Below are positions 15,303 to 20,780 of a stretch of 36,329 bases of DNA, one piece after another (the stretch's first letter is position 1; each line of letters opens with the position of its first letter). The notes beneath the pieces are model-generated. The model saw only the letters and a list, made by a program, of their open reading frames with translations, was not told the DNA's origin and did not search any database. The stretch is taken from NCBI GenBank assembly GCA_045599325.1, contig JAZRVT010000048.1, forward strand, positions 1 through 36,329, written 5' to 3'. This stretch comes from Cacconaster sp045599325 (GTDB lineage: Bacteria > Bacteroidota > Bacteroidia > Bacteroidales > UBA932). The position numbers and the translations under genes were made by a program.

Positions 15303-16520
15303 ATGAAAAAGATTCTGATTATTGCAGCGCTTGCACTGCTTGCTGCGGGCTGCTGTACAAACACGGACAACGATGTCAAGAAGAGCATCAAGGAGTTCTA
15401 CGCAAACATTGAGGCTATAGAGGCGAGCGATGCCCCTGAAGCAGAGATTGAAGCAAAGATTAATGCTGCTTTCACAGAGGCTTATGCCGCCCATCCTGAT
15501 GACAGCCTGGGAGTTGTTACGTTCAAATATCTCCTGACAAATGTCTGGGATAGGGAGCAGTCCCTCGAAGAGTACGGTAAAGCAGGTACTCTCATCAAGG
15601 AGAACGACCTGATCATTACAAAGGTGGAGTCTCTCAGGCACATTGATGACGTGGCTCCCGGAAAACCATATATAGAGGTTTCCGGTATGAACGCACTTGA
15701 CGGTGTCGAGGAGTTCGGTATCAGCGACATCCTTGTAAACGGAAGACCCGTTGTCGTTGATTTCTGGGCATCCTGGTGCGGTCCTTGCCGAAAAGAGATC
15801 AAGGAGAGCCTTATTCCGCTCTATGAGTCCGGGAAGGTTGAGATCGTGGGCATTGCAGTCTGGGAGAACTCAAGGGAGGATACCAGGAACGCTATTGATG
15901 AGCTTGGCATCAAGTGGCCTGTGATCTATACCGGAGGCAGAGAGAACTCTCCGACCATCAAGTATGGAGTGCTGGGCATTCCGGCACTTTTCCTCCTTGC
16001 TCCTGACGGAACCATTCTCAGTTCAGGTCATTCTGTAGAAGAACTTGACATTGACGCCCTGATCAAAGTGTCAGAAGAGGATTTCTACTCTGAGCATATG
16101 GGCGAGATCGAGGGTCAGTGCAAGTTCAAGGTGGCAAAGCAGAAGCTTGAAGACATTGACGGGGACGGCATCAGGGAACTCTTTGCATTCAATGCAGACT
16201 GTTCCAGGGTAAGCGTGTTCTGTTGCGGAGGAGATTCTCTCAGCGCAATGATTACAAATGCAGGGACCGGGAGTATGAGCATTGCTCCGGGAGCCTTGAG
16301 TACATGGGAGGCTGCCGGATCAGGGGGCGCTACATTTGAAGAGTTCGCGTTCCTGGAGAACAGCCGCGTTGCCGGCCATTTCACAGACCTGTCCTACGAG
16401 TCTGCAGAGCAGGGACGTGTCCACGAAGTGTCTGATGGGACTGAAGCCGTCCAGTACGAGGTGTTGGAGAAACTCATTCCGGAGAGCGCCCAGTGGCGAT
16501 CTGTTGCAATCCCTGAATAG
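15303..16520 (+). CDS. Thioredoxin-like lipoprotein with C-terminal extension
   Basis: A periplasmic TlpA/AhpC-TSA-type thiol-disulfide protein of 405 residues. It begins with a lipoprotein signal (MKKILIIAALALLAAGC) with a second Cys directly after the lipidated one. Then come a helical, Glu/Ala-rich region (about 25-110) of the kind found before TlpA domains in Bacteroidota, and a thioredoxin fold (about 115-265) with WASWCGPCRKE (C159, C162) and a cis-Pro loop GVLGIPALFLL. The remaining ~140 residues carry a DIDGDGIRE motif (284-292) like the calcium loops of FG-GAP/VCBS repeats, then a Gly/Ser-rich domain I do not recognise. It follows the GH20 gene by 25 bases and ends at a strong terminator. 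Confidence 0.88.
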   Translation: MKKILIIAALALLAAGCCTNTDNDVKKSIKEFYANIEAIEASDAPEAEIEAKINAAFTEAYAAHPDDSLGVVTFKYLLTNVWDREQSLEEYGKAGTLIKENDLIITKVESLRHIDDVAPGKPYIEVSGMNALDGVEEFGISDILVNGRPVVVDFWASWCGPCRKEIKESLIPLYESGKVEIVGIAVWENSREDTRNAIDELGIKWPVIYTGGRENSPTIKYGVLGIPALFLLAPDGTILSSGHSVEELDIDALIKVSEEDFYSEHMGEIEGQCKFKVAKQKLEDIDGDGIRELFAFNADCSRVSVFCCGGDSLSAMITNAGTGSMSIAPGALSTWEAAGSGGATFEEFAFLENSRVAGHFTDLSYESAEQGRVHEVSDGTEAVQYEVLEKLIPESAQWRSVAIPE

Positions 16521-16531
16521 GGAAATAGAAA

Positions 16532-16556
16532 AAAGCCGAAGCAGTGCTTCGGCTTT
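16532..16556 (+). terminator. Intrinsic terminator after the thioredoxin-like gene
   Basis: A perfect 11-bp inverted repeat (AAAGCCGAAGC, loop AGT, GCTTCGGCTTT) begins 11 bases after the stop codon at 16520. It has A's before it and a short T-run at the 3' arm. Confidence 0.88.
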
Positions 16557-16691
16557 CGGCTCCCCTGATGTTCGAAATATTGAACCTCTGGGATGGGTTC
16601 AGGGAAGTTGTCAAATTCATTGTAAATAATAGAGATTGGCTTGATGCGTTGAAGGGAAAAGATCATCTTTATCGAACTAAATATTAATGTT

Positions 16692-17343
16692 ATGGAGAAT
16701 AAAATCAAGTTGTTTGAAGACAGACGTATAAGATATGCCTGGGATGCGGAGAGAGAAGAATGGTTTTTCTCCGCAGTTGATATTTGTTACGCTCTGTCAG
16801 ATTCCGCTGGCAAAGGCCCTGGTGCTTATTGGAGAAAACTGAAACAGCGATTAAAGAACGAAGGAAGTGAGGTCGTGACTAATTGTCACGGACTGAAACT
16901 GCTTGCTTCGGACGGGAAAACTTATAAGACGGATTGCTTTTCTACTAAAGACACACTTCGTCTCATCCAGTCAATCCCATCCCCTAAGGCGGAGCCTTTC
17001 AAAATGTGGCTGGCACAGGTGGGTGCTGAAAGGGTTGATGAAGTCGCGGATCGGATTGTCAGTTCGGGATTACAAGCAACTGAAGGGATTGAAGAAAGAG
17101 AATCTTCGGGATAATATGACCAACGTGGAGTTGGTCTTGAATATGCTTGCCGAGGTTACCACAACCGCAATCTCAAAGTCCCGCAAACCTGAGTCATTTG
17201 TTGAAAGCAAGGCAATCGCAAAGGAGGGTGGCGATGTCGCCAAGGATGCTCGTCTCAACATTGAAAAGAGGGCAGGAACTAAGGTGATTTCTTCTGCAAA
17301 TGCGAAAGATAAATTGCAACTCGATATCAAGACGGAAGAATAG
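16692..17343 (+). pseudogene. BRO-family (phage antirepressor-like) gene, internally deleted and frameshifted
   Basis: The first frame (16692 to a stop at 17114) gives a BRO-N DNA-binding domain: FEDRRIRYAWDAEREEWFFS, then VDICYALSDS, SPKAEPFKMWLAQVGAERVDEVAD. After about 17046 the similarity jumps to another frame, open to the stop at 17343, which reads VRDYKQLKGLKKENLRDNM and continues with a stretch starting TNVELVLNMLAEVTTTAISK. In intact Bacteroidota relatives these two parts are joined in one frame by a linking segment of some tens of residues that is missing here. The simplest reading is a deletion with loss of frame near 17046-17060. The N-terminal product (140 residues) might still be made. 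BRO genes are usual cargo of phages and integrative elements. Confidence 0.8.
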
Positions 17344-17415
17344 AATTCGATAAATTGCAATATACAATGACGCATTCAGCATTTATTTACGTTATATAAG
17401 CAAAGGATACATGCT

Positions 17416-17835
17416 ATGAAGAAGATATCACTGTTTGTTGTTGCCATCCTTGCTTTTGCGGGATGCTCGAAATTAGAGGTTAACGAGGAGAATATACTCG
17501 GCACTTGGGTGGATGACTATTCCGCTTATCCATACTATGCCCCGGAAGGCGGCGAGACGTATACTTTCAATGCAAACGGCACTGTAGATATTCATTACTA
17601 TGATGTATTCGCAGGCGATCACGATGTCCAGAAAACATATCATATCGGGCCATTAGTAACTCCTTCCGGAGAAGAAAAGGATGTGCTGATGTTAAATATG
17701 TTTATGTCAGATTTCTCTGGTGAGGACTTCAAGATCGTAAAACTCACCAAGAATGAGATGGAATGGCAGAGGCTTGGAACTACATTTCAGAAAGGCACGG
17801 TAGGCTCAGATTTCAAGCATTTTGTTAGAAAGTAA
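17416..17835 (+). CDS. Small lipocalin-like lipoprotein, function unknown
   Basis: A 139-residue protein with a lipoprotein signal (MKKISLFVVAILAFAGC, Cys17). The body starts ENILGTWVDD and goes on with ETYTFNANGTVDIHYYD and FKIVKLTKNEMEW. The GTW motif followed by YTFNANGTV and KLTKNEMEW-like strands is the pattern of the lipocalin-like small lipoproteins widespread in Bacteroidota, whose ligands are unknown. Base composition is more A+T-rich than the core genes, and the gene lies in the accessory patch next to the decayed BRO gene. I see no TAnnTTTG box of good quality before it. Confidence 0.8.
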   Translation: MKKISLFVVAILAFAGCSKLEVNEENILGTWVDDYSAYPYYAPEGGETYTFNANGTVDIHYYDVFAGDHDVQKTYHIGPLVTPSGEEKDVLMLNMFMSDFSGEDFKIVKLTKNEMEWQRLGTTFQKGTVGSDFKHFVRK

Positions 17836-18103
17836 AATCCCCATTTTCGAATCGGGCATTTGAGCGAAGCGAAGGCGGCATCAGCCGCCGTGGCACAGGA
17901 AGGGAGAGATGCGACCGACGGAGCCACCGCCCGAAGCGTACACGTTGTATTCATCATTGCTGTCAACGGGGTTGAAAATGGCTTTTTGTCCCCCAAAATG
18001 GCTGATAATCAGTGAAACGGGGGAGGATCGAGCCTTTTTTACCCCGTATTGCGTAAGCGTCTCCGCATCGTATACGTCGATGCGGAGACGCTTACGAGAA
18101 ACT
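17836..18103. other. Gene-free stretch before the BECR-like gene
   Basis: This 268-base stretch has long but unconvincing open frames on both strands that overlap in antisense. It holds a 6-bp hairpin GGCGGC-ATCA-GCCGCC (17874-17889), an ACGGGG/CCCCGT inverted repeat (about 18017-18047) and the perfect 19-bp inverted repeat described separately. It may be a relic of a larger mobile element, but I cannot identify which. Confidence 0.5.
18052..18096. repeat. Perfect 19-bp inverted repeat (stem-loop)
   Basis: CGTAAGCGTCTCCGCATCG (18052-18070) and its exact reverse complement (18078-18096) flank a 7-base loop TATACGT. The right arm ends seven bases before the ATG at 18104, so in the mRNA it would be a very stable hairpin in the leader. 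No T-run follows, which speaks against a simple terminator for the upstream gene. It may be a regulatory hairpin, a protein-binding palindrome or a resolution/transfer site. Confidence 0.9.
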
Positions 18104-18592
18104 ATGGAAAAGGAGTATATTGAAGATTTGGTGTATGGTGCGAGGCTCCTCATCAGCATTGATGCCGATAAGACTGAGTTGCAAGACAACATAAGGTGTG
18201 CAAGAATTCTGCTTGAAGCATTCCCTGACATGTCAATTGTCTTTCGTCGAAATGTGCTGGAATTTCAGTTCAAGAATCCAGAGTGTCTTATTAATGGTGA
18301 GATTGGTGATCGGAAAGGAATTCATAGTGAACGTGGAATTGCAGATGCTTTTAAGCGAGGCGTTGAGCAGGGGTGCAGGGTGATTGTACTTGATTTGGAT
18401 ATGCACATGTATAGACAGTTGCTACATCCCAATCAGATTGCTAAACATCTCCTATGTCGCCCTGACTTTTCCGACACCGCGATTCACCTCTGCTATGTCG
18501 TGTATCGAGGGCGCGCAGTTGAAGTCCGCTCTGATATGAGGACACGAGAAGAGATAGCAACTGCTTTGGAAAAACTGAAGGCCGAGCATTGA
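18104..18592 (+). CDS. Orphan CdiA-tRNase/BECR-like nuclease-domain protein
   Basis: A 162-residue protein without signal or membrane helix. The central part reads FRRNVLEFQFKNPECLING, then GEIGDRKG, and AFKRGVEQGCRVIVLDLD. It follows the pattern of the CdiA C-terminal tRNase / barnase-EndoU-colicin-RelE (BECR) fold: a strand with NP(D/E)xLINGE, an acidic-x-Lys pair, an Arg-rich helix, then a (V/I)(I/V)xDL strand. This is my reading of a distant pattern, not a secure assignment. No CdiA, immunity gene or antitoxin is seen beside it. I chose the ATG after the 19-bp inverted repeat; the same frame is open upstream to 17909 but looks non-coding. The stop codon sits inside a second stem-loop. Confidence 0.6.
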   Translation: MEKEYIEDLVYGARLLISIDADKTELQDNIRCARILLEAFPDMSIVFRRNVLEFQFKNPECLINGEIGDRKGIHSERGIADAFKRGVEQGCRVIVLDLDMHMYRQLLHPNQIAKHLLCRPDFSDTAIHLCYVVYRGRAVEVRSDMRTREEIATALEKLKAEH

Positions 18593-18602
18593 AGCTCGGC
18601 CT
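18579..18602 (+). terminator. Stem-loop enclosing the stop codon of the BECR-like gene
   Basis: AGGCCGAGC (18579-18587), loop ATTGAA, GCTCGGCCT (18594-18602): a perfect 9-bp stem whose loop contains the TGA stop. No T-run follows, so termination here is uncertain. Confidence 0.5.
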
Positions 18603-18618
18603 ATGGGTCTGATACCAC

Positions 18619-18683
18619 GGCTTGAATTCATCGCGCCTTTTTGGGTTATCATAGAGATGCTGGCTTGAATTTATCGCGCCTTT
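18619..18683. repeat. Two 22-base direct repeats, GGCTTGAATTyATCGCGCCTTT
   Basis: Copies at 18619-18640 and 18662-18683 differ at one base (C/T) and are 43 bases apart start to start, about four helical turns. They lie between the BECR-like gene and the 3' end of the LytTR gene. Each core contains TCGCGCC followed by T's. I know no function. Confidence 0.8.
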
Positions 18684-18735
18684 ATAGCTATCTCAATGTA
18701 AATATAGAAACTTTCTGTAATTCTACAAAATAGGT

Positions 18736-19470
18736 CTATTTGTCATCAAATGAGGAGAGTTCTTTCTCACTTGACACAGTCGCTTTGTACTTCCTTGATA
18801 CGGGCAATTCATGCCCACATATTGTGACAGTGTCACTTTCTATATGGTCAATGAAGTTTTTATTTACAAGATAAGATCGGTGGATGCGAAGGAAACCTTT
18901 GCCAAGGAAATCTTCCCATTGTGATATCGCCGTCTTATTCCTGAAGGCACGACCGTTTGTGGCATAGACCATCGTTATGGAGTCGTTGGATTCTATGTAA
19001 AGGATCTCATCCCGCATCAGACTGATCGGCTTGCGCTCGGAAAGGAATGTGACGGGCTTGTCTTCGGTGGGAAGTATCTTGTCAAGCCATTTCTCGTAGA
19101 AATGATTGCCCACGGACAATACCGCTATCATTGTTGCTATGAAAATAGGATTGCACATCATGCTCGGTAAGTCGGGCCATTCATTCCAATGAGCCCCATC
19201 CCTGACGATGGTCAAATATCCATGCGCGATGATGAATAGAAGAACTTCCGTGATTAATATTCCTGCAGTAATGAATAACGCATTCAGTACGCCTTCCTTT
19301 TTGTCTATAAATGAAACCTTAGGGTACAGATACTTGGCGGCCATTGCTCCTGGAAGGAAAAGCGAGGCGATGAATATCGATTCAGTGAACACATATCCCA
19401 GACTGGCCAATAATGAAGCCAGCAGCAGGATGGCGACCACCCAATAGGATATGATCAATGCATTTTTCAT
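18736..19470 (-). CDS. Membrane-bound LytTR-family transcription regulator
   Basis: A 244-residue protein with four predicted membrane helices in the first half (about residues 5-30, 33-48, 62-90, 106-124) and a LytTR DNA-binding domain in the second (about 140-238). The latter starts around FLSERKPISLMRDEILYIES and includes FLRIHRSYLVNKNFIDHI. There is no response-regulator receiver domain, so the membrane part probably senses the signal and the DNA-binding domain acts from the inner membrane (inference). The divergent neighbour is a small MotA/TolQ/ExbB-like protein; a paired repeat between them suits a LytTR site. It is a candidate regulator of that neighbour and of itself. Confidence 0.9.
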   Translation of the reverse strand: MKNALIISYWVVAILLLASLLASLGYVFTESIFIASLFLPGAMAAKYLYPKVSFIDKKEGVLNALFITAGILITEVLLFIIAHGYLTIVRDGAHWNEWPDLPSMMCNPIFIATMIAVLSVGNHFYEKWLDKILPTEDKPVTFLSERKPISLMRDEILYIESNDSITMVYATNGRAFRNKTAISQWEDFLGKGFLRIHRSYLVNKNFIDHIESDTVTICGHELPVSRKYKATVSSEKELSSFDDK

Positions 19471-19504
19471 CGTCCGTATGTTCTAAACCTGTGCTAAATT
19501 AGTA

Positions 19505-19512
19505 CAAATATA
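19505..19512 (-). promoter_or_regulatory. -7 promoter element of the LytTR gene
   Basis: On the minus strand it reads TATATTTG, fitting TAnnTTTG, 35 bases before the start codon. Confidence 0.6.
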
Positions 19513-19542
19513 CGACACTGCCACCATCGGGAATGTGATTAT

Positions 19543-19572
19543 GGGGATTTGACAGGGGAGAAAGGGGATTCG
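19543..19572. promoter_or_regulatory. Candidate LytTR operator: two 9-base direct repeats
   Basis: GGGGATTTG (19543-19551) and GGGGATTCG (19564-19572) match at eight of nine bases and are separated by 12 bases. Two imperfect 9-bp direct repeats with a 12-13 bp spacer is the known layout of LytTR-domain binding sites. The site lies between the divergent promoters, about 40-70 bases upstream of the predicted transcript start of the MotA-like gene, a good place for an activator. A third GGGGA at 19555-19559 breaks the pattern, so chance cannot be excluded. Confidence 0.5.
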
Positions 19573-19599
19573 GCATTGGATGATATGGCCACATCGCCC

Positions 19600-19607
19600 T
19601 ATCTTTG
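19600..19607 (+). promoter_or_regulatory. -7 promoter element of the MotA/TolQ-like gene
   Basis: TATCTTTG lies 34 bases before the ATG at 19642. Confidence 0.6.
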
Positions 19608-19641
19608 CAACCAAGAAGTTCAACTCTAAATATTATCGGTT

Positions 19642-19989
19642 ATGTTTACTTTATTCGTTGAAGGCGGCTGGTTTTATATGACAGTGCTCACCGTATCGCT
19701 GGCCGCCATTTTCTTCGCTGCCTGGAAGGCGCCACGTTGGGTGAAGGAAATAGGTTCTTTCGCACTTGTGTTCGGATTCTTCTCACTTCTTCTGGGATTG
19801 CGCCAGATGTTCACCTCCCTTCAGCACGTCGCTTCAATGCAGAGTGAAAAAGTGGAGACTCTTTTTGACATCATTTCTCCCAATGTCCTGTTCGGAGGTT
19901 TGAAGGTCGTCTTGATTCCTGTATTATATGGCGTGATCATTTACCTGATCTCCCTTGTAGTCAGGGTGATCCAGAAACCAAGATTGTAA
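19642..19989 (+). CDS. Small MotA/TolQ/ExbB-like membrane protein
   Basis: A 115-residue inner-membrane protein with three or four helices (about residues 8-26, 36-54, 83-108). The order of motifs (EGGWFYMTVLTVSL, then EIGSFALVFGFFSLLLGLRQ, then ISPNVLFGGLKVVLIPVLYG) follows the short MotA/TolQ/ExbB proton-channel family, with SPxxLxGGLKV as the best mark. No ExbD/TolR-like partner is next to it. In Bacteroidota such genes often sit beside LytTR regulators, as here, but the role is not known. It is ended by a strong bidirectional terminator at 20017-20049. Confidence 0.72.
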   Translation: MFTLFVEGGWFYMTVLTVSLAAIFFAAWKAPRWVKEIGSFALVFGFFSLLLGLRQMFTSLQHVASMQSEKVETLFDIISPNVLFGGLKVVLIPVLYGVIIYLISLVVRVIQKPRL

Positions 19990-20016
19990 GTTCAGTTGTG
20001 CCGAATAATGCAAATG

Positions 20017-20049
20017 AAAAAGGTCGGGACTTTTTGTCTCGACCTTTTT
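20017..20049. terminator. Bidirectional intrinsic terminator
   Basis: AAAAAGGTCGGGAC and GTCTCGACCTTTTT pair over 14 positions with one G-T pair, around a short T loop. A-runs and T-runs on the outer sides allow termination of both the MotA-like gene (plus) and tRNA-Asn (minus). Confidence 0.88.
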
Positions 20050-20051
20050 GC

Positions 20052-20124
20052 TCCTCAAGTAGGACTTGAACCTACGACCCCCTGATTAACAGTCAGGTGC
20101 TCTAACCAACTGAGCTATTGAGGA
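20052..20124 (-). tRNA. tRNA-Asn (GTT)
   Basis: On the minus strand this 73-base sequence folds into a full cloverleaf: acceptor TCCTCAA/TTGAGGA, D-arm AGCTCAGTTGGTTAGAGC, anticodon stem-loop with CTGTTAATCAG (anticodon GTT) and T-arm GTAGGTTCAAGTCCTAC. The CCA end is not encoded. Confidence 0.95.
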
Positions 20125-20147
20125 AGGTTACTCCCGTTTTGGGACTG

Positions 20148-20155
20148 CAAATGTA
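20148..20155 (-). promoter_or_regulatory. -7 promoter element of tRNA-Asn
   Basis: On the minus strand it reads TACATTTG, fitting TAnnTTTG, about 24 bases before the 5' end of the tRNA. Confidence 0.5.
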
Positions 20156-20216
20156 GAGCATTTTTTTGGTTGTGCAAAATTTTTCTACAAAATTTTAATA
20201 AGAAAATTTATTTGCA

Positions 20217-20224
20217 TATCTTTG
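20217..20224 (+). promoter_or_regulatory. -7 promoter element of tRNA-Leu and the dnaG-metG unit
   Basis: TATCTTTG lies 17 bases before tRNA-Leu. As no terminator is seen between the tRNA and the HU-like gene 14 bases after it, the tRNA and the downstream genes may share this promoter. Confidence 0.6.
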
Positions 20225-20240
20225 CAATCCCAAAGGAAAA

Positions 20241-20324
20241 GCCCGGATGGCGAAATCGGTAGACGCGCTAGTTTCAGGGACTAGTGGACGCAAGTCTGTG
20301 CAGGTTCGAGTCCTGTTCCGGGCA
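20241..20324 (+). tRNA. tRNA-Leu (CAG)
   Basis: An 84-base class II tRNA. Acceptor arms GCCCGGA and TTCCGGGC pair, the anticodon stem CTAGT/ACTAG holds loop TTCAGGG (anticodon CAG), a long variable arm follows (TGGACGCAAGTCTGTG) and the T-arm is CAGGTTCGAGTCCTG. The CCA end is not encoded. Confidence 0.95.
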
Positions 20325-20337
20325 CAAAGATAAGGCA

Positions 20338-20769
20338 ATGGAAATCAACCTGTTCGCGAAGTGTATCAAGGACCTCATTGCCGAGAACGACAGGGTTGAT
20401 GTTCCGCATCTTGGAATTTTCCGCGCCGAGCAGCTGCCCGCCAGCTATTCCAACAGAAAGAAGTCAATCGACCCTCCGTACCGGAAAGTGAGTTTCAGCA
20501 AGAGCAATGTGGCTCCTGCCGATGCCTCTTTGTTTCTCTCGAAGCTTGCTGAGGAGACAGGACTGAGCGAGGGACAGGCCGCCATTGAGGCGGGATGGCT
20601 TTTAGGCCGCATCAATTCGATGCTTGAACTTGGCGAGAAATGCGTGCTTCCCGGCCTTGGTGTTCTCAAGCCCGGATATTCCTTCAGTTTTGAGAAAGGC
20701 CTCGACATAAGCCCCGATTCGCTCGGGCTTGAAAGAGTGCCCACTGATCAGAAGACAGGCTGGTTTTAG
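20338..20769 (+). CDS. HU-like (CCDC81-type) DNA-binding domain protein
   Basis: A 143-residue protein with the layout of the bacterial CCDC81-like HU domains: LFAKCIKDLIAENDRVDVPHLGIF at the start (shown here as the recognition stretch around residues 5-28), then a basic turn SNRKKSIDPPYRKVSF and a second half with VLPGLGVLKPGYSFSFEKG. In many Bacteroidota proteins this domain is followed by a membrane helix and a SPOR domain; here it stands alone. I start it at 20338 (the open frame runs back into the tRNA). It precedes dnaG by 11 bases and is probably co-transcribed. A DNA-binding role is inferred from the family only. Confidence 0.7.
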   Translation: MEINLFAKCIKDLIAENDRVDVPHLGIFRAEQLPASYSNRKKSIDPPYRKVSFSKSNVAPADASLFLSKLAEETGLSEGQAAIEAGWLLGRINSMLELGEKCVLPGLGVLKPGYSFSFEKGLDISPDSLGLERVPTDQKTGWF

Positions 20770-20780
20770 GAGTCGGAGAA

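Noticed and set aside
17838..18050. Relic of a known conjugative transposon mobilisation region
   Set aside because: The open frames in antisense look vaguely like those in Bacteroidales mobile elements, but I cannot name a matching gene or site from the sequence alone.
17909..18103. Upstream extension of the BECR-like open frame by 65 codons
   Set aside because: It runs through the 19-bp inverted repeat and shows no family similarity; the ATG at 18104 is a better start.
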